Shown: positions 15,933 through 25,622 of the stretch, in pieces
How the letters are laid out: each line of letters starts with the position of its first letter
Numbering within the stretch: position 1 is the stretch's first letter
Source of the DNA: Bradyrhizobium sp. AT1
Lineage (GTDB): Bacteria; Pseudomonadota; Alphaproteobacteria; Rhizobiales; Xanthobacteraceae
Direction of reading: 5' to 3'
Length of the DNA stretch: 64,000 nucleotides
NCBI RefSeq assembly: GCF_001590795.1
Contig: NZ_JXDL01000001.1
Span: 6,967,710 to 7,031,709 of the forward strand
Translations under genes and position numbers: made by a program
The notes under the pieces: model-generated
What the model was told of the DNA's origin: nothing
Database searches by the model: none
The model's input: the letters and a program-made list of their open reading frames with translations, nothing else

Positions 15933-18900
15933 GCGGGCTCAACCTTTCCAAATGGGCACTCAGGCACCGCTCGCTGGTGGTCTACGTCATGTTGGTCGCC
16001 GTGATCGGCGGCTACCTCGCCTATTTCCGCCTGGGCCGGAACGAGGATCCATCCTTCACCATCAAGACGATGGTCGTTCAGGCGGCCTGGCCGGGGGCGA
16101 CGGCCGAAGAGACGATGAAGCAGGTAACGGAGCGGCTCGAGCGACAATTGCAAGAGACGCCCCATCTGGATTTCCTGCGCAGCTTCACCCGCGCGGGCCT
16201 GGTCACGATTTTCGTCAACCTGAAGGGAAGCGCGAACGCAAGGCAGGTTACCGATACCTGGTACGAGGTGAGGAAGAGCATCGGCGACATGCGCCACACG
16301 CTGCCCGCAGGAGTTGTCGGCCCTGGCTTCAACGACGACTTCGGCGACACCTTCGGCATCGTCTATGGCTTCACTAGCGACGGATTCACCCAGCGCGAGT
16401 TGCGTGATCGCGTCGAGGATATCCGTTCGCAATTGCTCCAGATCCCGGACGTATCGAAGATCGAGCTGTTGGGAGCACAGGACGAGGTGATCTTCGTCGA
16501 GTTCTCCAAGCAGGAGCTTGCGACTGTCGGCGTCGATCGGGCGGCCCTGCTCGCCGCGCTGCGATCGCAGAACATCGTTCGTCCTGCAGGCGCGATCCAG
16601 ACGGGCGAGGAGATCATTTCCGTTCGGGTGTCCGGCGGCTTCCAGTCGGAGCGGGACATCGCCGGCGTCAATTTCGTCGCAGGCGGTCGCACCATCCGCC
16701 TGAGTGATATCGCGCAGGTGCGGCGCGGTCACGTGGACCCGCCGCAGCCGATGTTCCGGGTCAATGGTCAGCCGGCAATCGGGCTTGCCATCGCCATGCG
16801 CGATGGCGGCGACATTCTCGCGCTCGGCAGAAACATCAGGACAACGATGGCGGAGATCACGGCCAACCTGCCGATCGGGATCGAGCCGACGCTCGTCGCC
16901 GACCAGGCCGTCGTGGTCGGCAACGCGATCGGCGAATTCATGACCTCGCTGCTGCAGGCGATCGCCATCATCACGGTTGTCAGTTTCATCAGCCTTGGAA
17001 TCCGCCCCGGCCTGATCATCGCGCTTGCCATCCCACTGACGCTGGCCATCGTGTTTCCGATCATGGAAATCGCCGGCATCGACATGCAGCGGATATCGCT
17101 GGGAGCGTTGATCATCGCGCTCGCGCTGTTGGTCGACGATGCGATGACGACCACGGACGCGACGCTGAACCGCCTGGCGCAAGGCGACAGCAAGGTCGAC
17201 GCGGCGACATCCGCCTACCGGAGCCATGCCTTTGCCATGCTCGCGGGAACTCTGGTGACGATCGCCGGCTTCATTCCGGTCGGCTTCGCCGCGAGCTCGG
17301 CCGGCGAATATACCTTCTCGCTGTTTGCGGTGGTCGCGATCGCGCTTCTGGTGTCCTGGCTGGTTGCCGTGATCTTCACACCATTGCTGGGTGTGATCAT
17401 TCTCGTTCCTCCGAAACGGCAGGCCACGGTGGCGCCCGGCAGGATCTTCCGCCTTTATCGGCACGTTCTGACTGCGGCGATGCATGCCAAATGGCTGACA
17501 ATCGCGTTCTCGCTGGCGCTCTTCGTCGCGTCGATCGTCGCGTTTCCGCTGATACCCCAACAGTTCTTTCCATCGTCGGATCGGCCCGAACTGCTCGTGG
17601 ATATCGGCCTGCCGCAGAATGCCTCGATCCTCGCGAGCGAGACGGCGGCGAAGCGGCTGGACGCGGCGTTGGCTGGCGATCCGGACGTCGCCCACTGGAG
17701 CACCAATGTCGGGCGCGGCGCGATCCGATTTTATCTTCCGCTCAACGTGGAGCTTCCGAACGATTCGTTCACGCAAGCGGTCGTCGTGGCCAAGGACGTT
17801 GCCGCGCGCGAGCGCCTGCGCCAGAAGCTGGAACGGCTTCTTGCGGAGGAGTTCCCGGCGGCCGTCGCCTCGGTTTCGTCGCTTGGCCTTGGTCCCCCTG
17901 TCGGATGGCCGCTGCAATATCGCGTGAGCGGGCCGGATGTGGAGCAGGTGCGGGGGATTGCGCTCGAGGTTGCCCAGATCCTGGCCTCCGATCCCAGGAC
18001 CAAGGGCGTCAATTTCGATTGGATGGAGCCGCAGCGCCAGCTGCGCATTGACGTCGACCAGAATGAGGTCCGTCGTCTCGGATTGAGCTCGGAAGCCATA
18101 TCAAGCGTGTTGAACACCGTGATATCCGGAGCGGTCGTGACCCAGGTCCGCGACGACATCTATCTGCTCGACGTCGTGGTCCGGGCCGTCGATGAGCAGC
18201 GTATCTCGCTATCCAGCCTGCGTACGCTCCAGGTGCCGCTGCCTGGCGGACGAACGGTGTTGCTCAGCCAGTTTGCGAGTTTCGGATATCACCAGGAGAA
18301 TCCCCTGATCTGGCGGCGCGACCGCATTCCGACCCTCACGGTGCGCGCCGACATTGGCGGTGAAGCGCTGCCTGACGCCATGGTGGAGGCGCTGTCGCCG
18401 GCGATCGGAAAGCTGAGGAAGGCGTTGCCTGCATCGTACGACGTGGCGGTCGGCGGCACCGTGGAGGAAAGCCGGAAATCGCAGGCGTCCGTGCTCGCCG
18501 TGGTGCCCATGATGCTATTCGTCATGTTCACCATCCTGATGGTTCAGCTGCAGAGCTTTCCGCGGCTGTTGATGGTCGTGAGCGTGGCGCCGCTCAGCAT
18601 GATCGGTGTTGTCGCCGCGCTTCTGCTTTCCGGCAAGCCGATGGGCTTCGTCACAATTCTCGGCGTGCTCGCCTTGCTCGGCATGATCAGCAAGAACGCC
18701 GTGATTTTGATCGGTCAGATCGATGCTGAACGCGCGGAGGGCAAGAGCCCCTGGGAGGCGGCGCTGGATGCCAGCAGCTCGCGCTTTCGTCCGATCATGC
18801 TGACGGCGGTGTCGACCGTGCTCGGCATGATCCCGATCGCTCCGACCGTGTTCTGGGGACCGATGGCCGTCGCGATCATGGGCGGCCTGCTGGTTGCGAC

Positions 18901-18985
18901 CGTGCTGACGCTGGTGCTGTTGCCGACACTCTACGTGACCTGGTTCGGAGAAGAGGCAGTAGCCGAAGCTTCCGCTTCATCGTGA
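15929..18985 (+). CDS. RND efflux permease (second system)
   Basis: 1018 residues, starting at the ATG that overlaps the adaptor stop by 4 bp; the longer open frame upstream is not coding. The N-terminus has TM1 (YVMLVAVIGGYLAYF) and the NEDPSFTIKT signature shared with the third pump here. D403-D404 in TM4 (LALLVDDAMTT) form the proton relay. The second half begins near VPMMLFVMFTILMVQLQSF. The subfamily differs from the HAE1 pump at 2569-5718 and is closer to that at 44154-47264. Substrates are unknown. No outer-membrane factor is adjacent. Confidence 0.93.
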   Translation: MSGLNLSKWALRHRSLVVYVMLVAVIGGYLAYFRLGRNEDPSFTIKTMVVQAAWPGATAEETMKQVTERLERQLQETPHLDFLRSFTRAGLVTIFVNLKGSANARQVTDTWYEVRKSIGDMRHTLPAGVVGPGFNDDFGDTFGIVYGFTSDGFTQRELRDRVEDIRSQLLQIPDVSKIELLGAQDEVIFVEFSKQELATVGVDRAALLAALRSQNIVRPAGAIQTGEEIISVRVSGGFQSERDIAGVNFVAGGRTIRLSDIAQVRRGHVDPPQPMFRVNGQPAIGLAIAMRDGGDILALGRNIRTTMAEITANLPIGIEPTLVADQAVVVGNAIGEFMTSLLQAIAIITVVSFISLGIRPGLIIALAIPLTLAIVFPIMEIAGIDMQRISLGALIIALALLVDDAMTTTDATLNRLAQGDSKVDAATSAYRSHAFAMLAGTLVTIAGFIPVGFAASSAGEYTFSLFAVVAIALLVSWLVAVIFTPLLGVIILVPPKRQATVAPGRIFRLYRHVLTAAMHAKWLTIAFSLALFVASIVAFPLIPQQFFPSSDRPELLVDIGLPQNASILASETAAKRLDAALAGDPDVAHWSTNVGRGAIRFYLPLNVELPNDSFTQAVVVAKDVAARERLRQKLERLLAEEFPAAVASVSSLGLGPPVGWPLQYRVSGPDVEQVRGIALEVAQILASDPRTKGVNFDWMEPQRQLRIDVDQNEVRRLGLSSEAISSVLNTVISGAVVTQVRDDIYLLDVVVRAVDEQRISLSSLRTLQVPLPGGRTVLLSQFASFGYHQENPLIWRRDRIPTLTVRADIGGEALPDAMVEALSPAIGKLRKALPASYDVAVGGTVEESRKSQASVLAVVPMMLFVMFTILMVQLQSFPRLLMVVSVAPLSMIGVVAALLLSGKPMGFVTILGVLALLGMISKNAVILIGQIDAERAEGKSPWEAALDASSSRFRPIMLTAVSTVLGMIPIAPTVFWGPMAVAIMGGLLVATVLTLVLLPTLYVTWFGEEAVAEASASS

Positions 18986-19023
18986 ACACTCCGGCGAGGA
19001 GAATCCCGATCCTTGACTAGGTA

Positions 19024-19035
19024 ATCACCCGATAT
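19024..19035. repeat. Right arm of a distant 12-bp inverted repeat
   Basis: ATCACCCGATAT, the inverted copy of 14684-14695, lying 38 bases after the stop of RND permease 2. Confidence 0.4.
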
Positions 19036-19123
19036 TCCGGGCCAAGCTCGAGGCGCATGGTGCTAATCGGTGGGCAAGTCGATCGACGGGATGCAGCGCA
19101 TGCTCTTGTCGCGAGGACTTCAC

Positions 19124-20557
19124 ATGACCGAGACTCCGTCAATCCAAAAGCTCTCGCTGTTCGCGTTGACCGCGATGGTGGTCGGCTCGATGGTCGGCTC
19201 GGGCATCTTCTCGTTGCCGAGAACCTTCGGCATCGCCACCGGGCCGTTCGGGGCCATCTTCGCCTGGTGCATCGCGGGCGGTGGCATGTACACCCTGGCG
19301 CGGGTGTTCCAGGCGCTGGCGGAACGAAAGCCCGAGCTCGATGCCGGCGTCTATGCCTATGCGAAGGCGGGGTTTGGCGACTATCCCGGTTTTCTTTCCG
19401 CATTCGGATACTGGATAGGCAGCTGCATCGGCAACGTCTCCTATTGGGTGCTGATCAAGTCGACGCTGGGCGCTTTTTTCCCGGTCTTCGGGGACGGGAA
19501 CACCGTGATCGCGATTGTCGTCGCCTCGATCGGAATATGGCTGTTCCATTTCATGATTCTGCGCGGTGTGCAGCAGGCGGCCGCGATCAACACGATCGTG
19601 ACGATCGCGAAGATCGTGCCGATCCTCGTCTTCATCGTCATCCTGATCGTCGGGTTCAAGGCGGACCTGTTTCAAGCGAATTTCTGGGGCGGAGAGGGCA
19701 TGCCGGACACGAGTTTGTTCGAGCAAATTCGCGCGACCATGCTGGTCACCGTATTTGTCTTTCTCGGCATCGAAGGCGCCAGCGTCTATTCACGCTACGC
19801 CAAGGAACGCGCGCATGTCGGCACCGCGACCATCATGGGATTTGCGGTTGTGACGAGCTTGATGGTGCTCGTGACCATGCTGCCTTATGCTGTACTTCCC
19901 CGCGCCGAAATCGCCGGCATGCGGCAGCCGTCGATGGCGACGGTGCTGGAGGCGGTGGTCGGACATTGGGGCGCGATCTTCGTCAGCGTCGGGCTTCTGG
20001 TTTCGGTGCTGGGGGCCTATCTCGCCTGGTCGTTGATCTGCGCCGAGGTGCTGTCCGCCGCCGGTCGGACCAGGGACATGCCGGCCCTGTTCGGCACGGA
20101 AAATGCGAACAAGGTGCCGGCCGCCGCGCTTTGGCTCACCAATGCGATCGTTCAGCTCTTCGTCATCAGCACCTATTGGTCGCAGGATGCGTTTGCGCTG
20201 ATGCTCAATCTGACGAGCGTGATGTCGCTGATTCCGTTCTTCCTCGTCGCAGCCTATGGACTTCTGCTCGCCAGGCGGGGCGCGGCCTATGAGAAGGACA
20301 GCCGCAACAGAACGCGGGACATGATCTTCGCCGGCATCGCCGTCGTCTACACCCTGTTCCTGATCTACGCCGCCGGGATGAAGTTTCTGCTGCTGTCCCT
20401 GATCCTCTACGCGCCTGGTACGGCCCTCTACTTCTGGGCGCGTCTGGAACAGAAGGCGAGGGTCTTTACGGCCGTCGAGTGGGCCATCTTCATCGCAGCA
20501 GCCGTAGGCGCGGCTGTCGGGATCCACGGATTGGCCACGGGCTATATCACGATCTAG
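19124..20557 (+). CDS. Basic amino acid (arginine/ornithine-type) antiporter, APC superfamily
   Basis: 477 residues, 12 TM helices. GSMVGSGIFSLPRTFG in TM1 and VFVFLGIEGASVYSRYA in TM6 are the APA family signatures, and the protein aligns along its whole length with the one at 10841-12280. Lying 26 bases before arginine deiminase, it is best read as the arginine/ornithine (or citrulline) exchanger of an ADI route. AGGA precedes ATG 19124. Two upstream in-frame ATGs at 19070 and 19091 would add residues without homology. Confidence 0.9.
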   Translation: MTETPSIQKLSLFALTAMVVGSMVGSGIFSLPRTFGIATGPFGAIFAWCIAGGGMYTLARVFQALAERKPELDAGVYAYAKAGFGDYPGFLSAFGYWIGSCIGNVSYWVLIKSTLGAFFPVFGDGNTVIAIVVASIGIWLFHFMILRGVQQAAAINTIVTIAKIVPILVFIVILIVGFKADLFQANFWGGEGMPDTSLFEQIRATMLVTVFVFLGIEGASVYSRYAKERAHVGTATIMGFAVVTSLMVLVTMLPYAVLPRAEIAGMRQPSMATVLEAVVGHWGAIFVSVGLLVSVLGAYLAWSLICAEVLSAAGRTRDMPALFGTENANKVPAAALWLTNAIVQLFVISTYWSQDAFALMLNLTSVMSLIPFFLVAAYGLLLARRGAAYEKDSRNRTRDMIFAGIAVVYTLFLIYAAGMKFLLLSLILYAPGTALYFWARLEQKARVFTAVEWAIFIAAAVGAAVGIHGLATGYITI

Positions 20558-20583
20558 ACAAGGCAACTTCCGGGAGAACTCCC

Positions 20584-21846
20584 ATGGCAAAGCAGGCGTC
20601 GGGCGGCTCGGTTTCCTTCGGGGTCCATTCGGAGGTCGGTCAACTCCGGAAGGTGATGGTCTGCTCACCCGGTCGCGCCCACCAGCGCCTCACGCCGTCC
20701 AATTGCGACACCCTGCTGTTCGACGATGTGCTGTGGGTCGAGAACGCCAAGCGCGATCACTTCGACTTCGTGCAGAAGATGCGCGACCGCGGTATCGAAG
20801 TGGTCGAGATGCACAATCTGCTGGCGGAGACGGTCGCGATCCCCGAGGCCAGGAAGTGGATTCTCGACAACCAGGTCGTTCCCGACCAGGTCGGCCTCGG
20901 CCTCGTCGATGAGTTACGGGGCTATCTGGAAAGCCTCAAGCCGCGCGATCTGGCCGAAACGCTGATTGGGGGCGTTTCGACCCATGACTTCCCGGACGCC
21001 CATGGGGGCGAGATGCTCAAGCTCGTTCGCGAGGCCGCCGGCATGACCGAGTATCTGCTGCCGCCGCTTCCCAACACGCTGTATACGCGGGACACGACCT
21101 GCTGGATCTACGGCGGGGTCACGCTGAACTCGCTCTACTGGCCGGCGCGGCACGAAGAGCCGATCCTTGCGACAGCCATCTACATGTTCCATCCGGATTT
21201 CGCCGGCAAGGTCAATGTCTGGTGGGGCGATCCGACACGGGACCATGGTCTTGCGACGCTGGAGGGCGGCGATGTGATGCCGATCGGCAAGGGCAACGTG
21301 CTGATCGGGTTGAGCGAGCGCACCTCGCGGCAGGCGATCAGCCAGGTCGCAGTGGCCCTGTTCAAGAAGAAGGCGGCGGAGCGTGTGATCGTGGCTGCGA
21401 TGCCGAAGCTCCGTGCCGCGATGCATCTCGATACCGTCTTCACTTTCGCGGACAGGGATTGCGTCCTGCTGTATCCCGACATCGTCAACAGCATCGCGGC
21501 CTTTTCCTACCGGCCGGCCGACAATGCGGCCGGCCTCGAGCTGCGCCGAGATGAAAAGCCGTTCGTGGACGTCGTGGCCGAAGCCTTGGGCCTGAAGAAG
21601 TTGCGTGTGATCGAAACCGGGGGCAACGCCTATATGCGCGAGCGCACGCAATGGGACAGCGGTGCCAACCTGGTTTGCGCCTCTCCCGGTGTGGTGTTTG
21701 CCTATGACCGCAATACCTACACCAACACTCTGCTGCGCAAGGAAGGGATCGAGGTGATCACCATCGTCGGGGCAGAGCTCGGGCGAGGCCGCGGAGGCGG
21801 TCATTGCATGACCTGTCCGATCATCAGGGATCCGGCGGACTACTAG
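20584..21846 (+). CDS. arcA: Arginine deiminase
   Basis: 420 residues, the normal ADI length. It converts arginine to citrulline plus ammonia in the cytoplasm. Diagnostic sections are GVHSEVGQLRKVMVCSPGRAH at the N-terminus, LPPLPNTLYTRDTTCWI, LEGGDVMPIGKGNVLIGLSERTS, and the catalytic GGGHCMTCP loop with C408 as nucleophile. GGGAGA precedes ATG 20584. Ammonia release makes ADI an acid-resistance system, and catabolic ADI also yields ATP, but ornithine carbamoyltransferase (arcB) and carbamate kinase (arcC) are not in this window. Paired with the antiporter just upstream. Confidence 0.95.
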   Translation: MAKQASGGSVSFGVHSEVGQLRKVMVCSPGRAHQRLTPSNCDTLLFDDVLWVENAKRDHFDFVQKMRDRGIEVVEMHNLLAETVAIPEARKWILDNQVVPDQVGLGLVDELRGYLESLKPRDLAETLIGGVSTHDFPDAHGGEMLKLVREAAGMTEYLLPPLPNTLYTRDTTCWIYGGVTLNSLYWPARHEEPILATAIYMFHPDFAGKVNVWWGDPTRDHGLATLEGGDVMPIGKGNVLIGLSERTSRQAISQVAVALFKKKAAERVIVAAMPKLRAAMHLDTVFTFADRDCVLLYPDIVNSIAAFSYRPADNAAGLELRRDEKPFVDVVAEALGLKKLRVIETGGNAYMRERTQWDSGANLVCASPGVVFAYDRNTYTNTLLRKEGIEVITIVGAELGRGRGGGHCMTCPIIRDPADY

Positions 21847-22015
21847 ACCATGCGGATCGACTGAATTCGGTCGAGGCCGGCATGCCAGGGCGGCGCGCCG
21901 CTCCGGTTCCTCTTACACCTGCGCGATCGATTGGATCGAGCGTAGCAGTGGTTCCATGCATCTATTCCACGGCGGCGAGCAGACCCCCGGCAATTTTACG
22001 AAATGGCGATTCACC

Positions 22016-22038
22016 GATTCAATCACTGATTTTGAATC
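22016..22038. promoter_or_regulatory. Inverted repeat upstream of the outer-membrane protein gene
   Basis: GATTCAA-N9-TTGAATC, perfect 7-bp arms, 76 bases before the start at 22114. A possible operator; no regulator assigned. Confidence 0.35.
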
Positions 22039-22113
22039 TTATCACTAACACGCCACAATCGTCGCTCAGGCTGAGGCGATTCCTGGTGCACGCAAAAGCC
22101 ATCGAGGAACGCC

Positions 22114-22932
22114 ATGCGCGGGTCGAGAGCTCTTCTGCCGGTCTTGGGATTGTTGGGAACCGGCACTGCATGGGCGGCGGACGTTGATGCAACCGACCTG
22201 AAGGCGAGCAGCGCCGTACCGTATTACTCCGTTCCGTCCTGGAGCGTCGTCGGGTCCGTTACGCCGAACTTCACCGACAATGCCTTGTTCAGCCGGGACA
22301 ACCGCAAGTCGGATTTCTTCTATGAGCCCGACGTGAGCGTCAGGCTGGACGGGAACATCACGGATGACCTGTCGTACCGGCTCTATGCGCGCGCACAATA
22401 TGACGCCTTTGCGCGAGAGAAGGACGGCAATGCCGCAGTGGCGCGGATGGGAGCGCGCCTGACGGAGAATTGGGACGGCTGGCGGTTCTCCGCCATCTAC
22501 GAGCACCGATATGATTTCGACGGCGTCTATCGCGATCTCGCTTTCACGTCTGACGATGTGATGGGCTCGGTGACGCGCGACTTCCGCGTGAACAATGTGA
22601 CATTCTCGCCGCTGTTGCTGTTGACCTACCGGTTTTCCGACCTTGCGGAAGCTCGCCGCTGGCGTTTCGATGCCTTGCTCGGCATTGAGGTCAAGCTCGA
22701 TCCAAACTGGTCGATCGTGAGCACGCCGCTGTTCGAGGCCTTCTGGTTCACTGATGGGCTGAACAGGGGACGGCAGGATCAAATCTACTCCGCGGATATC
22801 GGCCTGAAGTATAACTTTGCCAGCAACGTGTCGCTTACGACGAGCGTGCTGTACGAATCACGAGAATCGAACGTAATGGTGCGGCGCTACAGGGACCTCA
22901 GGATCGGTCCCCGACTTGACTTTGCTTTTTGA
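22114..22932 (+). CDS. Outer-membrane beta-barrel protein
   Basis: 272 residues with a signal peptide (LLPVLGLLGTGTAWA) and then alternating amphipathic strands: FYEPDVSVRLDG, YRLYARAQYDAF, WRFSAIYEHRYDF, FSPLLLLTYRFSD. The C-terminus is RIGPRLDFAF, ending in the terminal Phe recognised by the BAM machinery. I cannot name a specific family; it resembles proteobacterial outer-membrane proteins annotated only as hypothetical. It has its own upstream region of 267 bases containing an inverted repeat, and is followed 12 bases later by a small secreted protein. Confidence 0.75.
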   Translation: MRGSRALLPVLGLLGTGTAWAADVDATDLKASSAVPYYSVPSWSVVGSVTPNFTDNALFSRDNRKSDFFYEPDVSVRLDGNITDDLSYRLYARAQYDAFAREKDGNAAVARMGARLTENWDGWRFSAIYEHRYDFDGVYRDLAFTSDDVMGSVTRDFRVNNVTFSPLLLLTYRFSDLAEARRWRFDALLGIEVKLDPNWSIVSTPLFEAFWFTDGLNRGRQDQIYSADIGLKYNFASNVSLTTSVLYESRESNVMVRRYRDLRIGPRLDFAF

Positions 22933-22944
22933 GAGGTCCGCAAG

Positions 22945-23196
22945 ATGATGTTGAGGCGTGCTCGGATGCTGATCGGGGTCATTGTCGGTTTGATGGCAGC
23001 GTCCGCCGCCGCTGCAGACCCGCGCGATTCTGCCGACCGGAGCCAGCGTCTTGATACCAATGCACTCAGGGACGATGCCGGCACACAGCGGCTACGGGTT
23101 CCGTCTCATCCGCTGGCGATCGCGCCGCCGCAGCCGCCTGCGCCAAACGCGAAGCAAGGAAAAAGAAGAGCAAGCCGAACACGAGCGGCGAGATGA
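22945..23196 (+). CDS. Small secreted basic protein
   Basis: 83 residues: a signal peptide (MLIGVIVGLMAASAAAA) and a short mature part rich in Arg, Asp, Pro and Ala with a basic tail (KQGKRRASRTRAAR). GAGG lies about ten bases before ATG 22945. Only 12 bases separate it from the outer-membrane protein, suggesting a shared transcript. No family recognised; the call rests on the signal peptide and spacing. Confidence 0.55.
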   Translation: MMLRRARMLIGVIVGLMAASAAAADPRDSADRSQRLDTNALRDDAGTQRLRVPSHPLAIAPPQPPAPNAKQGKRRASRTRAAR

Positions 23197-23554
23197 CCCG
23201 CTAGCACATCGCGTCTCAGCCATTGGTGCGATCGCCTCGACGCGATCGTGAAAGCGACTTGCTGCGCTTGAGTATCTGTTGTGTCATATTTGAATTGCAG
23301 CAGGATAATTCGGCAAGACTGCACATCAGCCCTCCCCCGATGCGAGATTTTATTCTGTCAGCAACACTACCTGGTGGTGTGATCAACCTGACGGTGTATA
23401 CTCTGCCGACCCCAAGGGCGCGCGTCTCCTGATCCGTTGATGGATATCTCGCTCGGCGGGGGCAGGGAGGAAACTCTCGCCGTTCAGCTCCAATATATTG
23501 AGCTTCAGTGTGTTGGGCTTCAACGTCGGGCGTCGCCGCTGAATCAAATAGTGA
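23197..23554. other. Intergenic stretch, probable sensor-kinase promoter
   Basis: No convincing gene. It holds a CGATCG-N8-CGATCG inverted repeat near 23230-23250 and a TATACT sequence at 23397-23402 that could be a -10 box for the kinase at 23555; the -35 match is poor. The middle part is richer in A/T than the flanks. Confidence 0.4.
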
Positions 23555-24748
23555 GTGCGTACCGTGAAGTTACATAGCTCGCCCGCCTGTGAGTCGAGCG
23601 GAACCAGTGTCAAAGGGTGGTTGCGACTTGGCTCGGAAGAAACCTGCGAATGGTCGTACTGGGTCTTTTCACCCGATCTTCTTTTTGCGGCACGCCCTTC
23701 GTTTGGAGGGCACTTCGTGTATGAGGGGATCAATCCGGCGTTCGCGCTTCGCCTCGGTGTCCCGTCGGACGACATCCGGGACATGGACGTCTCCAACTGT
23801 CTCGGCAGGGACGACGCCAGGGCCGTCAGCGATGCTCTCCGCGCATGTCTCGCAGAAGGAACGGAAGTCAGGATTCGCCATCGCCTCGCGTTTGGCGGCC
23901 AGCGCCAAATCATGGAAACGACCGTCGTCCCGATCATGGACGCCGCGGCCGGTGGGGCGGTCCGGTTGATCGGCGGCCATCGCGTCGCGCGCATTGGACT
24001 TTTCGAAGACGACGCCGAACCATCGGACGCCGCGCAGGCGAGCGTCAATTTGCTGTCCATTCAGGAGGACATCCAGCAGCGGATCGCGTCCGATCTGCAT
24101 GACTCGACGTGTCAGCATCTGATTGCCGCGAGCCTCGGTCTGATGCGGATCCGGCGGACCATGGGCGATCCCGTCGGAGCCGAGCGCCTCTGCGACGAGG
24201 TCGACGCGTCGATCGATGAGGCGCTCAGGGAAATTCGCGCTTTTGCCTACCTGTTGCATCCGCAGAATCTGACAGCCGAAGGGCTCAAGGCCACGATCGA
24301 GCATTATGCCGATGGATTCGCGGCGCGCACGTCGTTGCGGGTCACGACCAGGATCCTGGCCGACGTGGATCGATTGCCCTACGAGAAGCAGCGCTCATTG
24401 CTTCGGGTCGTTCAGGAAGCTCTCACGAACGTATTCCGCCATGCAAAGGCAACGGAAGTGCGCATCGTCATTGGCGGGACCAGCAGCCATTTTCGGCTGA
24501 CCGTCAGCGACAACGGGCGCGGGCTTCAGGCCGGCCGCGCGAACCAGGCGGTATCGACCGGGGTCGGAATTCCAGCCATGAGAGCAAGACTCGAGCAGAT
24601 CGGAGGTTCGCTGGAGATCCGCTCCGATCCGGCAAAGCATCGGTCCGGCACCATTCTGTGCGCGGTCTTTCCGCATGCGTTGGCCGCGACCAGGCGAAAC
24701 CGGCGAAAGGACGCCACGATCATGGGGGTCCCCGCAGGCACCCATTGA
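23555..24748 (+). CDS. NarL-family sensor histidine kinase with PAS-like domain
   Basis: 397 residues, GTG start, no TM helices or signal peptide, so probably a soluble cytoplasmic sensor. Residues 35-145 form a PAS-like sensing domain. A HisKA_3 dimerisation/phosphoacceptor helix follows, with H182 in RIASDLHDSTCQHL. The ATPase domain has the N-box VQEALTNVFRHAK (N292), VSDNGRGL, and the G-box GVGIPAMRARLEQIGGSLEI. This is the NarX/DegS type that pairs with LuxR/NarL regulators, two of which follow directly. The signal is unknown. The start lacks a clear ribosome site, so the exact N-terminus is uncertain. Confidence 0.9.
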   Translation: MRTVKLHSSPACESSGTSVKGWLRLGSEETCEWSYWVFSPDLLFAARPSFGGHFVYEGINPAFALRLGVPSDDIRDMDVSNCLGRDDARAVSDALRACLAEGTEVRIRHRLAFGGQRQIMETTVVPIMDAAAGGAVRLIGGHRVARIGLFEDDAEPSDAAQASVNLLSIQEDIQQRIASDLHDSTCQHLIAASLGLMRIRRTMGDPVGAERLCDEVDASIDEALREIRAFAYLLHPQNLTAEGLKATIEHYADGFAARTSLRVTTRILADVDRLPYEKQRSLLRVVQEALTNVFRHAKATEVRIVIGGTSSHFRLTVSDNGRGLQAGRANQAVSTGVGIPAMRARLEQIGGSLEIRSDPAKHRSGTILCAVFPHALAATRRNRRKDATIMGVPAGTH

Positions 24749-24830
24749 GGGAAGAAAAACACTGACCGCCGGCGGCAGGCGGAAGCGAGTTCGTGTCCAG
24801 CCGCCGAGCAACGACACTGGAGTGCTCGCT

Positions 24831-25460
24831 ATGAAGCGTTTTCTCATCGCTGATGACCACGAAGCTGTACGGTCGGGCTTGCGAGCGGTGCTCGAACAAC
24901 GGGCGGATTGGGAAGTGGTCGCCGAGGCGAATGACGGCGGCAAGGCGCTGACAGCGGCAATCGAAAGCCGACCTCACGTGGCCATCGTCGATTTTTCCAT
25001 GCCCCGAATGACCGGACTGGAGGTCGCGCGGCGGATCAAGGAATATCCGCTGCAGACCGAGGTTTTGATCTTTACGGTGCACAACTCCGGCCTACTCGCC
25101 CAGCAGGCATTTGAGGCCGGTGCCCGCGCTTTCCTGGTGAAATCGGATGCAAACCGATTGCTGCTGGCCGCCGTCGATTCTCTTTTGGCGCACAAGCGGT
25201 TCTGTACCGAAAGGTGCCGAAACGAGTTGAACGGGGGATCCGGCTGCCCTGCAGACCGGCACCCGGGGCTCACGCCGCGCGAGCAACTCGTTGTCAAACT
25301 GGTTGCCGAAGGCTACAGCAACAAGGGCATCAGTGCGATCCTCAACCTCAGTGTCAAGACCACTGAGGCTCATCGAGCCGCCGCCATGCGCAAGCTGGAT
25401 GTGAGCTCGACTGCGGGCCTGGTCCGATACGCCGTCCGCGCGCAGTTGGTCGAGGCATGA
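24831..25460 (+). CDS. NarL/FixJ-type response regulator (first)
   Basis: 209 residues. Receiver domain at residues 1-120 with the acidic pair D8-D9, phosphoacceptor D54 (VDFSMP) and K104. A C-terminal LuxR/GerE helix-turn-helix follows (about 150-205, LTPREQLVVKLVAEGYSNKGISAIL). A linker with CPADRHPG and two other Cys (FCTERCRNEL) is unlike its neighbour. ATG 24831 is chosen because the receiver starts there (MKRFLIADDH). It is a clear paralogue of the regulator at 25623-26258 and lies 82 bases after the kinase gene, its probable partner. Confidence 0.93.
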   Translation: MKRFLIADDHEAVRSGLRAVLEQRADWEVVAEANDGGKALTAAIESRPHVAIVDFSMPRMTGLEVARRIKEYPLQTEVLIFTVHNSGLLAQQAFEAGARAFLVKSDANRLLLAAVDSLLAHKRFCTERCRNELNGGSGCPADRHPGLTPREQLVVKLVAEGYSNKGISAILNLSVKTTEAHRAAAMRKLDVSSTAGLVRYAVRAQLVEA

Positions 25461-25622
25461 CCATACCTTGCTCGGGTTTGATGGTCGCGTCCGCGTCGGT
25501 ACATTCGCCCGGCCGTCTCGGGGTTTTGCAGGATAATACCCCGGCGCGCGATCGGTATGATCGCCCGACTGTCCTGCTGCCGTTGATCTCCGCCGATTAC
25601 CGTCGGGTAGGAGAACGATGCC

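Noticed and set aside
15890..17917. A 675-codon minus-strand frame opposite RND permease 2
   Set aside because: Basic, low-hydrophobic, Arg/Asp/His-rich translation with no motif; it is the reverse shadow of a GC-rich gene. The same applies to long antisense frames at 4735, 5766, 34619 and 36565.
21804..22187. 127-codon plus-strand frame after arcA
   Set aside because: It overlaps both arcA and the outer-membrane protein gene in other frames and has no recognisable feature.
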